Notes: generated by a model from the letters alone, not told the origin. Counted from the stretch's first letter, positions 13,701 to 24,505 are shown. The stretch: 64,000 nucleotides of DNA from Mesostigma viride (GCA_009746045.1 RPFO01000213.1:12100563-12164562), one strand, 5' to 3'. A program made the numbers and translations.

Positions 13701-16700
13701 GGAGTGCATCCAACTACGCCCGTCTTGCAGTGATAGAAGCACCGCACAAGTACCCTGGAATTGCTGCGGGCAGTGGCTTCCTTTTCTGCGGTGATCACCA
13801 TGGCACTATCATGGTAAAGTGGCCTGCAATTCGCTGCCCACTTCCATCCACGAGCATATAAAAGACTTTCAGTTTGCAAAACCTTTTCCACTTCAATTTT
13901 GTTATTGCCGTATAAACTCGTTGATGTGGGCCCTTTACATGAAGTGCCTGGTCTCACTTGACAAGGTTGGCCGTACAACTACAGGGACGTGTTTGATGTT
14001 TGCCACTGACGAGATGGCTTAATAAAACCGCAGATGTAGTAAAGAGGAAAGCATAAGTAATGTTGCATCGTGCATGGTTGCCTGCTGGTTGGTAAGTTAA
14101 CACCTCAACCGTCCTCGTGCCGACTTTCGACTACGAGTTTTTCTCGTGACTCAAAATCTGCATGAGTTTGTGCTCCCTGTAGGGATTTGGCGGGAAGGTT
14201 TTCGCGGGAACCAACTAGACCACCGAAAAGATCTAGATTCACTCTCTCCGTAGGACGCTTGTCTGACCGTATCTTGACCACCTACCAGGGTGGAAACCCT
14301 GGTCAAATTCAACAGGGTACCCTGGTGCATTCAGGTATTGGCGGTAAAACAAGTTGACAAAAACGTACGAAAATGAAAAAAGGGGGGTGCGCGGACCTAG
14401 ACATGGCGGACGAAATGCAGGCAGATATATTGACTTTTAAGCTAAAGAAGGGCATTTTCACTGCAGTGCCTGTGGAAAAGTTCGGGCTAGGCTGGGCGAT
14501 AGAGCAGTGCGGGGAAAAACACAGCCAGGTACGTTTGCCGGGCAAGGTAGTGACAGTGAAGCCGTCCGGAAACGGTGCACGGTGCTATTTTCCGGACGAC
14601 AAGCTGACGTACCCATTCACCCGTGAGCAGATTTTCATATATTCATGCAGCTCAGATGAGTTCGAAGCTCTGGTAAAAGAAAGAATGCGCAGCCAGGAAG
14701 GTCCTTACAGCAGATAGCAGTGCCGATGATAGTGAGCATGGCCAGGATAGCGATGCTGACGCCGGTGAGGGCGACGACGACAAGTCTGATGATATCGAGC
14801 TGCTCACGCCGGTCAAGCGGCGGAAGCCGGTGCAGCGTGCTGACGGCAACTCGAAGTAGAACCCAGCCATCAGCCACGCCCCGAAAAGGCGCCATGAGAC
14901 CCAGGCGACGGCCCGCAAGAGCGTTGCCTCAGATGCTTCCGATGACGATTTTGTTTGCGAGAAGGGCGGGGAGGGTCTGGTGCCGAGCCGTGAGGTTGAG
15001 CTCGAGGATTCAGATTTTCCTGACGACATGCCTGCCACCGCGGAGCCAACCGAGATTGTCTGAAAATTTGGTTTCGGCAAGCCAGGTGCGCTTCCTTTTC
15101 CCGATACCCCGGTGCTGCCGCCCCTGACGGGTACCGCCTGCTATCAAAACCTTTCCTCTGACCAGCTCAAGTTCTCACCACTGGGGCTGTTCTCCCTTTT
15201 CTGGTCCCAACGTGATGTCATGGCCAACATTGTCGAGGAGACCAACGACTACGCTGACCTCAAGGGGGCTGGCAAGCCTGCCGCGCGTGAGTGGCACCCG
15301 GTGACCATGCATGAGCTGGGTCGATTTCTGGGCATCGTCATCAGCATGGCCCTGGGCAGGTCCCCTTCGAGGGAGGACTTCTTTTCCAGTGAGGGAATGG
15401 GTGTGGGAAAGCCCGTCTCCTTCCAAGATGTGATGCCGCACATGCGGTTCGAGCAAGTTGCACGCTTCCTCCACTGCGAGCCGACTGCCCAGCGCCCTGC
15501 CCGCGACACTGACCTGAGGGCGCACTTGCTTTGGCAGACCCTGAGGCTCGAGGAGCTCGTCAACGCTGCATATATCAAGTATGTGAAGCCCGGGGAGCGC
15601 ATCGCCCTGGGCGAGCGCTCCATCCCCACGCAGCACAATATGTGCCCCGTGAAGTGCTTCAACCCCTCGAAGCCTGAGCCCTTCCACATCAAGATGTTCG
15701 CTGTGAACGACAAGACGGGCTACTTGCTCAAGGTGGAGACCTACGACAAGGTCAAGGAGGAGGACCACACCTACAACGCTGTGGACCGCATGGTGGCTGT
15801 GGTGCCCCATCCCTCCGTCATTGCGATGGACCAGTTCTACACGAGCAAGCACGCCATCGACCGGGTCACTGAGATGGGCCACCGTGTGGGGGGCACCATC
15901 TGCGCCAACCGCAAGGGGCTGCCCTTCGATGAGGTGGCAAAGCGCATGCCCAAGAAGGAGGTAAAGCAGGGTGACTACGCGTGGGCGGCAAGCAACGAGG
16001 GGCACCTGCTGTGCATCTGGCAGGACAAGAAGCCGGTGTGGACCCTCTCCAAGGGGCTGGGCCGCCTTGAGGAGGTCAAGGTCACCCGGCATGGCGGCCA
16101 CACCTGGGTGCGGACGGCGGTGACCGCACCCCACTACATCGTGGAGTATTGGCTCACCTACAAGGCCACGGACCTGTGCGACCAGTACTGCGCCGAGTAC
16201 GACATGTGCAGGGCCTTCGTGACAAGGTTGTGGTGGGTGCGCCTGCTAATGGGGCACTTCGCCAACGTCCTCCCCAACGTCCTCACCAACGCGTACTTGC
16301 TCCATTTCATGATCCACATGGAGTCGGGGACCTGCATGACCCACTCATCCTTCCTGAGCAAGCTGGCCAAGGAGCTGGAGAAGCATGCATGGCCGGGCGC
16401 AACCGTGCCCATCTGTGAGCTGCAGGTCACGGACGTCCCCCTCGACCTCAAGGTGGGCCGCATTGGCGCCAAGAAGATCCCAGCAGGTGGAGCAGGTGTT
16501 GTGCCAACTGTGCTGCGCGCAAGGCAGGAAGCACAAGATCTCCTTCATGTGCGAGCACTGTGACATGGCATTCTGCTGCAACAGCGAGCGGAATGGCTTC
16601 TGCCTCTTCCTCTCTGGGTGGGTGGAGGGGCTGGACTTCAATGTGACGAAGCAGCGGGTATGGCAGCGCCTCTCAAAGCGTGGGAAAATTCTAGAATGCG

Positions 16701-19603
16701 CCTAGAATTTCAGGGCACTGACACGAGGGGCCCAGCAGCCACCACCCGGAAGCTCACGTGGGTAGCACGGCGTCTCCATCGCAGGGCGGAGCATGTCCGC
16801 ACGTCGGAAGGAGTCCTCGGGAGGCTGACTAAGAATGCTAGCATTTGTTGCCTACTTGGCATGGCATTGGTCCTTTCCTGTCCGCGCTCACGCGTGCCGT
16901 GTACCACCATGGGCGGGCATGGTTTGAAGTTGGTGTTATTGTTTTTGGGTGCATGTGTTGTTAGGTTTCATGTTGTCAGCCTGTGTTATTGTTTCGTGGG
17001 CATGTTTATTAGCTTTCACGTTTATGCATAACTTGTGCACTTGAAAATCTGCACGGTGATGGTCACAGTGCCACCTATTTCTATTTTGCAGTTTTCAGTG
17101 TGTTACTACATGGTCCCTGGGTCACTTTTTCATCTACGAATGCTGGGATATATGTTATATTTTTGTGCAAACGCACATGCCCTTGCATAGCCTATTGTAT
17201 AATGGTCCACCATGCATGGAAAAACAAGTACCACCTGTACTAGCGGGTCTCCAAGCATTTGGTAGGGGTTTACAATTATTGTCGCACGTAGTTGTGCCAC
17301 ATAGGGTAGAGTAAACATAACTATGCATATCTCAAGCTCATCTATCATTTCCATGTTCAAAACTGCACTAGGATGCTAATTTTAGCCCCCCAAAAACGGG
17401 TGGCTCAAAGTAGTCACCAGTTATTTTTAGCATTATCTTGTGAGTCCCTGGGTGAAACAAGACATGTAAGTGCTTGGATGTAGTGGGTACAGTTGCAGTC
17501 CCCCCTGAAATACTAGGGTGAAATCCAAGGCATTTGAGCTCCATCATGCATGATAAGGTTGTGAAGCCCTTACTCGCGGCCCGCGCGTAGTCATCTCCAA
17601 GCATATCTGGCAGGGCCCTGAAGTGGTTATGGCAAGTTTTGGTGGCAAACCGGTGGGAAGAAGTGTTAGCATGCATGTTTGCCCGTATTCCATGCTTACC
17701 TATCATTTTCATGTTCAAAACTTCACTAGGATGCTTGTTTTAGCCCCCAAAAAACTCGTGACTCAAAATAGTCACGAGTTATTTTTAGCACCAGCTGATG
17801 GGTCCCTGGGGCAGTGATGCAATTTTTAGTGTCGGTATCCCATGATTCCTAACTAGCAAATTTATCTACAAAACCAACCCCAGAGTCAACTCATTGGGGC
17901 CTATCGTCCATCACAAGGGTGTCACCGCGCACACTTAACCGTAGTACTGGGACGTCCACCCACTATTGTACCCCCAGATGGGCCCTTATATGGTTATGCT
18001 CGGTTCCTATTATGGTCTAGAAAAAATAATTAGGCTGAATGGGGGACCTTGTGGCGTACTGTGCAATTTGTGACTCATTCTAGGCACGAGTCAAAGACGG
18101 TTGAGGGGTTAATGGCAATGATTCATAATGTGCAGCCGATCACGCCTTGGTTGCCAGCCGGCCAGCAAAACCTGGCATATGCATTCCTCATTCAAAGTTT
18201 TATCTCGCGCTGCCCCTAGTTGAATATGCACGTTTGCACTGCTAATAAGGTTTCAAATGCCGCGGGTCACTAAGCTGCAGAAAAGGCCGAGCTATCTCTC
18301 TCTTGCTGCGGTTTCTTTTGGTCAGTCAAATCACATATGCTATTTTTCAGTGCCACCTGGTCTCACTAACCGTCCTCATTGAGGTTGTCAACTATGGACC
18401 TAGCATTGTACAGCTGCCTGGCTTTCACCGCTCTTCGTAGGACCCCACACCGGTCAGTGCAGGGCTGGACAGGAAGAGAATTTGCAATGAAGTTCCCCCA
18501 TTATTACTGCCCTTAGCTCGCTCAGTGGGCCACCATTATGTCTGAGTTTTCTCTTTGGACAAGCAGTGTTAGGTAAATCAAATCATTAAGAATTGGTAGG
18601 GTGTGTGCAGGCGTAGACTGTCAACTCTGAGCTAAGCTTATTGTGTTCATTTGTGCAAGGCAGTACTCACCTTGGATTCCCAGCATTGCCTTTTCTTCTT
18701 CTTCTTCTTCTTCTTCTTCTTCTTCTTCTTCTTCTTCTTCTTCTTCTTCTTCTTCTTCTTCTTCTTCTTCTTCTTCTTCTTCTTCTTCTTCTTCTTCTTC
18801 TTCTTCTTCTTCTTCTTCTTCTTCTTCTTCTTCTTCTTCTTCTTCTTCTTCTTCTTCTTCTTCTTCTTCTTCTTCTTCTTCTTCTTCTTCTTCTTCTTCT
18901 TCTTCTTCTTCTTCTTCTTCTTCTTCTTCTTCTTCTTCTTCTTCTTCTTCTTCTTCTTCTTCTATTTTTTTCTCGTTGTTGACGTAGAATGCTGACGTTT
19001 AACTTTATTTGCAACTGGCGCTGCTGGGATGGGCAGGCGTGGAGCGCCAAGGATTACTCAAAGTGGCCGGTGGAGCTCTGCGACCACAAGTCCGCAATCT
19101 CCGCGCTGCTTGTGCACGAGGGGATGCTCTTCAGCGGCTCAGATGATGGGAAGGTCAAGGTGGGTGGGTTCAGCACAGTGGTATCTGGGTTTCTTCCCGT
19201 TAAGAACGTTGGAAATGTCTAAGGCTATTTTGTTCACGACTTTGTTTCGTGCTTTCCAACACGTTGTTTTCATGCCCTTGTCAACCGCTAGCTTGAATAC
19301 CAGGGTGATGGCGCAGCTGCATGCTTTAGACCCTGTGGTGACCAGAAATGCTGGCAGTTTGCCAGATGGCGTTCAATAACCACACGGTCGTCATTGGTAC
19401 TTGAAACTTGCCACGTCTTCACCAAAGGCTTTTGTTGATACCATTATCCTTTGGCATGCCATCTGTGAATGCCGCTTTGAAATTAAGCCTCTTCAAGAAG
19501 TTCAAAGTTGAAGGACGGTCCTTAATTCTGTTTACTCGCTTCACCTGTCTCCCAATGATGCCATGCGCAGATGTGGCGCATCCCAACAGTGGACGTGGTC
19601 TAG
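4775..19603 (+). CDS. WD40-repeat protein, spliced, 5' end not resolved
   Basis: Ten exons join in one frame: 4775-4903, 8763-8867, 8926-9051, 10116-10201, 10699-10864, 11213-11359, 12255-12392, 13697-13813, 19037-19159 and 19571-19603 (TAG stop), about 389 residues. The WD40 pattern recurs at exon borders: VWSLKDQTC, KLKAWRTSDYQ, VWDTTTEKLVG, VWSASNYARL, then LFSGSDDGKVK joining MWRIPTVDVV at the C-terminus. These would form most or all of a beta-propeller, a protein-interaction scaffold. The N-terminus, which could hold an F-box, RING or other domain, is upstream and not found, so the family stays open. The least certain parts are the 58 bp intron at 8868-8925, exon 10116-10201, and the end of exon 10699-10864, where an alternative donor lies at FVL/GTGAGG. 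Introns reach 5.2 kb and host transposons. Confidence 0.8.
5261..5372. repeat. Left direct repeat flanking an intronic block
   Basis: About 110 bp here is similar to 8290-8395, including a shared CAGATAGAGAATTGCCTTGT and a preceding region related to GCTTACATTGACAA. The two copies bracket about 2.9 kb inside the 4904-8762 intron of the WD40 gene. This suggests insertion of a long-repeat element or a large tandem duplication. Confidence 0.65.
5373..8289. other. Unrecognised, decayed block between direct repeats
   Basis: This GC-richer block lies within a WD40-gene intron. Several moderately long open frames occur (5916-6227 and 6314-6778 plus strand; 7222-7500 plus strand), but they are interrupted and shift frame. 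I recognise no reverse transcriptase, integrase or transposase motif. The left edge has a cluster of GCTGACGTCAGC-like palindromic words near 5480-5540. It is most likely a decayed mobile element of unknown type; a real intron-nested gene is not excluded. Confidence 0.35.
8290..8395. repeat. Right direct repeat flanking an intronic block
   Basis: Partner of 5261-5372. It shares CAGATAGAGAATTGCCTTGT and weaker upstream similarity (GGGCCATTCCTG against GGCCATATCTGG). Divergence between the two copies suggests the event is old. Confidence 0.65.
9358..9763. repeat. Dispersed repeat family, copy 1
   Basis: This ~405 bp unit begins ACATACCTCCGTGGGGAGGA and ends near the GAGGGTTTTTAGGGGCATA region. 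It recurs in the same orientation at 25509-25919 and inverted at 24238-24505. A minus-strand frame (MCSKPICGLWTMGQPYC) is partly kept between copies 1 and 2, so the family may once have been coding, but I do not recognise it. It lies in the WD40-gene intron 9052-10115. Confidence 0.8.
14097..14100. other. TTAA target-site duplication, left
   Basis: TTAA immediately outside the left inverted repeat of the piggyBac-type element, matched by TTAA at 18109-18112. TTAA-specific insertion is the hallmark of the piggyBac superfamily. Confidence 0.88.
14373..16705 (+). pseudogene. piggyBac transposase, broken by stops and frameshifts
   Basis: The transposase cuts and joins DNA at TTAA using a DDD active site. 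The longest intact part is 15112-16563 (483 codons, non-ATG start of frame). It contains NDKTGYL (first Asp), AMDQFYTS (second Asp) and TDLCDQYC (third Asp region), all matching piggyBac positions. The N-terminal part starts at the ATG at 14373 or 14403 (MADEMQADILTF). It then appears to shift frame near 14690 into an acidic stretch (DSSADDSEHGQDSDADAGEG) that has in-frame stops near 14857 and 15061. The C-terminal cysteine-rich zinc-binding domain (CQLCCAQG, CEHCDMAFCC, about 16505-16590) is in another frame, so a frameshift lies near 16480-16500. Small introns or assembly errors could explain some breaks, but a pseudogene is the simpler reading. Confidence 0.85.
17345..17810. repeat. Subterminal direct repeats of the piggyBac element
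   Basis: Two ~110 bp copies, at about 17345-17460 and 17700-17810, share ATGTTCAAAACT, CACTAGGATGCT, AGTTATTTTTAGCA and GTCCCTGGG. The second copy contains the 11 bp-arm palindrome AACTCGTGACT / AGTCACGAGTT with a 6 bp loop; in the first copy these arms are degraded. Subterminal repeats often bind the transposase, but that role is inferred here. Confidence 0.75.
18109..18112. other. TTAA target-site duplication, right
   Basis: TTAA directly after the right terminus GACGGTTGAGGGG; the partner of 14097-14100. Confidence 0.88.
18692..18963. repeat. (TTC)n trinucleotide tract, ~272 bp
   Basis: A pure TTC/GAA tract of about 90 units lies in the last part of intron 13814-19036, ending 73 bp before exon 19037 of the WD40 gene. 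It yields spurious poly-Ser, poly-Phe, poly-Leu and poly-Arg frames that are not genes. GAA/TTC runs can form triplex DNA and hinder transcription; whether this one does is inference. Confidence 0.97.
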
Positions 19604-21230
19604 AGTAATGCCTCACGCCTGCTATACACTGAAGCTGCCACCTTCATCCCTGTGAATCGCATGGCTCTAGAGGCTAAGAGGCGGAAAGGGAGGGAAATGA
19701 GCCTGGCTATGGCACCAACGTGAGCAGCACCATCACCTGGGAATGCTTGCTCTGAAGCTTCTGAGCTGGTGCTGTGATCTGATCCAGGGCGCATGCAGCT
19801 CATGCCGAAGTGTGAACTTTGTTCCATAAAGCAGGATGCGTGGCTTCTACTCGACCTACCAGACGGCACGAGGATCCTCCATGTGCGCTCAGAGAGCTCA
19901 ACAAGGCTGGTGGGCAGCTGACAATTTTCCCAGTCACATCACGACTATCAGAATCTGGGTATGCCTCGCCTGGACGATACTCCGCATTCGGCATGAAGTC
20001 CGATCACGGCTTTCCCCCATGGTCCTGGTCCCTTTAAGTGTTCCCACAGCCTTCAGGTTGTTATACCTGTTACGGCATGCTGCCAATGCTGACCTATCGC
20101 GTCAAGCCTGGGCTCTCAACCCCTGCTGGCTTCAAAGCTGGCAAGGAAACAAGAATGCTGTGTCGATATTCAGGATTGTCCAGATACACCACCCATCCAG
20201 AGAATGAGGAAAACTTTGTAAAATTTCATGGCATGCATACAGAACGGGCATTGAGCCACCTGGGCCTGGCCGGCCGTCATTTTGCCAGCAGCGACTAATG
20301 GTTGACACATTAGATTGGTTAGCTGGCATCAAGGCCGCCCCGCCTGACCGTTTCGTCCTCACACGGAAGGCCCCTGGTGGGGGTAGGGAACGTCGCATCG
20401 ATAATCCACAATAGGCTGCGTACTAGCTAGGGACATATGCTCTGAGCCACCCAATGGGAAGTGATTTGTTGGTTATTTGGGAGCAGATTATTTGAGAAAA
20501 AGCGCTAGGGCCAGTTCACTTTTTTCTTAGTGGCGTTTTGCCGCCAATTGTGGCAGTGTAGCACATATTTTGATGATTTGTGGCGGCGCCACACCCTTGG
20601 CAAGGGGGTCCATATGCCACAGTTTGGCGGTGCTGTTCTACTTTGTCCTTTAATGCAGTCGCCACAGATCGAGTGGCCGTCCATAAAGTTGACCTACTAC
20701 AGCTGATGCCACGATTGGCTGTGTCAGAAAACTCTTCGGCCACCCCGCTTCCGCCACACACCGCCTAGTGTGCAGGTGGCGCTGAAGTTGCTGGGGTGGA
20801 CATGCTTGGCTGCTGCAGGCTGGCCGCTGCCAACCCGCAGCTGGTTAGCTAAGCAAGTGCTGGCCAGTGGGCCGTGTCGTGCAGTGCGCAGTGTCGTGAG
20901 CAGTGAGCTGTGGGCACTGAGCAGGGAGCAGGGGCCGCATTACACTCACTCGCTTTATATATTGGCCCAGCAGCGCCCTGCCGCACCTTTCTACTTGTAG
21001 TTTCTGCGCTGGGGCATCAGTTCGCTGCACCAAGGATGAGGGTTGGATCGAAAAGGCCCTTTGGGTATCCCGCCACACATGGCTGCACATGCCGTGCCCA
21101 AATTTTATTGGCTAAAGCCTGGCACGCGGTGGCCGAGTCAACAGTTGTTCCGGAAGTTCAAAATGCCACACGTGGCCGAGTGCAAAAACCCTGGCTAGGG
21201 CATGCAGCAGGTCATGTTAGCCAAACACTT
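19604..21230. other. Downstream of the WD40 gene; no further gene recognised
   Basis: This probably holds the 3' UTR of the WD40 gene. A TGTAA motif occurs at 20217-20221, about 615 bp after the stop, but an earlier non-canonical signal is possible. The stretch 20520-20790 has several GTGGCG/CGCCAC words that look like a decayed inverted-repeat element, without clear ends. Open frames here have no recognisable motif. Confidence 0.4.
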
Positions 21231-21231
21231 G

Positions 21232-21285
21232 CTCCGTGGCATGCCTCTGCGCATTCATGCATGGCACACAAGTACTTAGTCGAAC
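21232..21285 (+). mobile_element. Short LINE 3'-end remnant
   Basis: The sequence TCCGTGGCATGCCTCTGCGC followed by GGCACACAAGTACTTAG is closely similar to the 3' terminus of the LINE at 23310-23366 (TCCGTGGCATGCCTTTGCGC, then GACACGCAAGTACTTAC). It is therefore probably the tail of a second, severely 5'-truncated insertion of the same family. Confidence 0.55.
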
Positions 21286-22407
21286 TACCCCAATAAATTT
21301 ATTTAATGTACACGTGACTGCGTCACGTGATCGAGCATAAGTCCTCAGTGGGAGGGGAGCATGGGATCGAATGGATGATGCTAGCTATATCTATCTCTTA
21401 GTTACCTGGGGTTGTGGGCACCACGGCCCGAATCGCTATGAATGCCAAACTGGGTCACCGGCCGTACGCGGAGCCCCCACTGACTTGGGAGTGGTCTCCT
21501 TCATAACTACTTGCCACCTATCCGTGCGAGGGACATTGCCAACATTGCCAGGGACATTGCCAACGAGCTGCGGGCCACGAGGTAGCCATGGCTGACGGCG
21601 GAGCTCATAACTTTCACGTGTGGGCATAAAATTCGGCCGTACGTGACTATCACAATCGCTTCATCTTTCTAAGACGCACACGCTGATATACTTTGCTAAA
21701 GCTATTACGCAATATTATGATGAGCAAACGCTCGACTACGCAACGCAGCCTGGCGGCTGCGATGAGCCAAGAAAATTCGCCTGCAGCTGCGGCTGTAGTT
21801 CCGCCCGGCCTGCCAGGCAGCGGTGGTCGATCGTGTACTACCCAAGCGTACGTTAGCAGTGCACTCGGCTCCTGCGGCCTCGCCCTCGGCATCGCCTGAT
21901 CCCAAACGCAGTCGCCCAGCAGAATCGCGCCCAACAGAACCGCGCTTTCGGCCCCAACCCTTCAAAGGCGACGACCACGACTGGACCAACATGGCCCCGG
22001 CAAGTGCCATGCACTGCCTCTTCTAAGGGGACTACGCCTCGCTTTATGACCTGTGCCTCCATCTCCACAGCATCAACCGCCTCATCCATCCGGACGGCAC
22101 CTAGATGAGCACCAACTTTCTGTTCGGGTGCCCCTGGCCCCAACTGCAGCACACCATTCTCTGCTCCCTTCGATCTCATGCGCTCTGATGGCGAGATCTG
22201 GGCTCCTTCCATTTCCGTACCCACCTTCCGCTCCCTCCTTAATGAGGCCCTCCAGCAGCACGTGACTACCCTCGCTGCAGACGTGGCGCAGCAATTAATG
22301 GGCAGCACGCTGGCTGCTGAGCTCCCTCACCTTTCCACCACCGTCACCTCCACCTCCACCTTCCTCGCCTCGGCTTCCCTGCTGGGATAGCCCCACCCAC
22401 CCTCCTC

Positions 22408-23366
22408 TTGCTAGACGGCAGCCCCGTCCCCCCGGCGACTCGCTTCAAGCTCCTTGGCAGCTGGCTTCCCTCCACGGCCGACGACATCAACACCCGCATT
22501 GGCCAGGCCTGGGCGGCCCTCCGCCGCCTCGACAGGTTCTGGACCTGTCGCTACCTGAGTGAGCGACGCAAGCGCATTCTGTTCAAGGCCCTTGTCCTCA
22601 GCATCCTCCTTTATGGCTGCGAGGCGTGGACCCTGGACCAGGCGCTGAGCCAGCAGCTTGACGGCACCGTCACTCGAATGCTCCGTCATATCCTCGGCGT
22701 CCGCTACCAAGAACGCCGCACCCGGGCCGAGCTCTACTGCGAGCTCCCTCTTGTCACCCATACCATCCGACACCGCCTCCTCTTTGCCGGCCATCTTGCC
22801 CGCACAGACCAGGTGAATACCGATGTGGGCCCTGCCGGGGGGCTTAAGACGGGCCAACCAGGTAGACACCTCCTCCTATGGCAGGGTCCCCTTGTCCCAT
22901 CGCAACCCACTGGCAAACTTGCGCGCGCCGGGCACCGGCGCGGCGCGACCCGGACCTATGTGACACAACTGCTTGAAGATGCAGGGCTTCTGGGACTATC
23001 CGTACTCCGCGCCCGCATGATTGACAAGGAGAAATGGGCTGCCATCTGCAATAAGCACCTCCCCGAGGGGTATGCTCCTGTTTTCTCCCCACGGGCCCCG
23101 CGGCCCGTTGCTAGCCAGGGTAGAAGTCCGCAGGTGGAGGTTATTGGTCCTGAGGATAGCCGCTACACTACCGCCTCGTCTGCCATTACAGTAGAGGACA
23201 GCTCGGATGAGGATTACATCCCCATCTAGTGCTTAACGGTTGGGGGATGATGCAGACGATATTTGTTTAAACTTTTGTGTAATTATTTTTCTAATGAGAT
23301 TAGCATAGTACTCCGTGGCATGCCTTTGCGCATGACACGCAAGTACTTACTTACTTACTTACTTAC
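22408..23366 (+). mobile_element. LINE retrotransposon, C-terminal part of pol and 3' tail
   Basis: The open frame 22408-23229 encodes the end of a non-LTR retrotransposon polyprotein after the reverse-transcriptase catalytic core. Diagnostic wording includes FKLLGSWLPSTADDI, ILLYGCEAWTL, LDGTVTRMLRHILG, ELPLVTHTIRHRLLFAGH and YVTQLLEDAG, with MIDKEKWAAI near the end. The catalytic YADD box would lie upstream and is not visible, so the copy is 5'-truncated or decayed. A ~110 bp 3' UTR leads to the tail (ACTT)n at 23340-23366, as expected for LINEs ending in a microsatellite. Upstream sequence (21690-22400) is GC-rich and may include more of the same element in broken frames. Confidence 0.85.
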
Positions 23367-23935
23367 TCGCCTCCACCTCCACCGGTCGCCACCACCGCAT
23401 CCACCGACTGCCGCGCATCACCGCCCAGCTCCTCGACATCGACAAGGCGGTGAAGCCTGTACATTCCCGCCTGGCCAGCACCTGCTGGCCCAGCCGACGA
23501 TGCTCCTCCCACCCAGCCCTGGGCGGACATGCTGAAGATGCACCACACCACCTCCACTACCTCCGGCCACCGTCGCGGCACAGCTTAAGCAACAAATGCT
23601 CGACCTCCGCGAGGAGGCCGACCTCACCAAGCTAGCGCAGCCATAACGTCATCGTCAAGCACTTCGACCAGCCGACAGGTGAGGACTCCGAGTCTCTTGC
23701 AATACGCGACATTCTTACCCCCATGGCACTCACTGGTACGTGAGCTGCGGATGTCGGCTGTCCGCCTTCCCCGCGCGCGGGATAGGGCTGGACCGGCTCC
23801 CCTGCTCCTCGCCTTTGATTACATGGCGGATAAGCTGTTGTTTCTTAAATGCCGCAAGAAGCTCGCGGGGACTTCCTACACGCTGGACGACGACTTGACC
23901 CTGGCACAGCAACAGTGGCGACTGGAGCTATGACC
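23367..23935 (+). pseudogene. LINE ORF1-like remnant
   Basis: Broken frames read FDQPTGEDSESLA, then VRLPRARDRAGPAPLLLAF and finally LDDDLTLAQQQWRLEL before a stop. The last motif parallels LDDDLTPAQQQRRDLWPEY at about 27200-27260. Such DLT..Q..R endings are typical of LINE ORF1 RNA-binding proteins. Frameshifts make this copy non-functional. It begins directly after the LINE tail at 23366, so it belongs to a separate insertion. Confidence 0.6.
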
Positions 23936-24237
23936 GATCGACCTACCTCCAGCTCCGGCAGACTGCAGGGGGGAAACCGGAAACCGGTATACTGGAGGGG
24001 GGCGGTCATCCACGTTGACCGCAAGCCCTGGGGGGGTGCCCCGTGCCATGCACCGGCCCTGCAGCAACCCCAGTCTAGGGGGTACATAGCAGTAGTGTAG
24101 ATTAGTCAGGCTTAGCTTAAAGCACGTGGCCCACGCCTATATGCGCATGTGCGCCTATATGATGCTGGTACTCCCCACCGGGCCGGATGATGCATTAAGA
24201 ATTTAGCCAAGCTTTGCCTACGTACAGCCCATGCAGA
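23936..24237. other. No gene recognised
   Basis: Short intergenic sequence containing two GTGCGCCTATAT-like words (about 24136-24165). No coding signal seen. Confidence 0.4.
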
Positions 24238-24505
24238 GAGCTACTCTCTGCTGAGAAGCCATGCCCTAGCCATGTATTCGTTTTAGCCATGATGATCTTC
24301 CACCTTACGTCTGCCCCTTATAGCTGCTGGAACACATAGTGTGCAGGTGCTGCCACTTTGTGCACCCAGAGCAGGTGTAGTTTACACCCTACCCTTGGAG
24401 GAAGTAGCCCAGAATGGAGGAAGTAGCCCTACCCTTGGAGGAAGTAAGCCATAGGCCCCTTCCCAGGGATATGTGCTACATGTACTCCCAACGCGGAGGT
24501 ATGTT
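24238..24505. repeat. Dispersed repeat family, copy 3, inverted
   Basis: The reverse complement matches copy 1 (9358-9763). Shared words include CTCTCTGCTGAGA, AGCCATGATGATCTTCCACC, GCTGCTGGAA, GTTTACACCC and GGAGGTATGT. It is shortened and has a small internal duplication of CTACCCTTGGAGGAAGTA. Together with copy 2 at 25509 it forms an imperfect inverted pair about 1 kb apart. Confidence 0.65.

Larger units (their letters stand above)
14101..18108 (+). mobile_element. piggyBac-type DNA transposon, 4,008 bp
   Basis: Both ends were located. The left terminus CACCTCAACCGTC matches the right terminus read inward, CCCCTCAACCGTC (one mismatch in 13), and both abut TTAA. The interior carries a piggyBac transposase reading frame on the plus strand. 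Downstream of it lie two ~110 bp direct repeats (about 17345-17460 and 17700-17810), the second containing a perfect palindrome. The element lies in the WD40-gene intron 13814-19036, in the same orientation as the host gene, and should be removed with the intron. Clean termini and target sites point to a fairly recent insertion. The coding region, however, is broken, so it is probably not autonomous as assembled. Confidence 0.9.

Noticed and set aside
15175-16134. 319-codon minus-strand frame opposite the transposase
   Set aside because: Shadow of the GC-rich transposase frame; no recognisable domain, while the sense frame has DDD motifs.
18641-19050. Poly-Leu, poly-Ser, poly-Phe and poly-Arg proteins
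   Set aside because: All are frames of one (TTC)n microsatellite.
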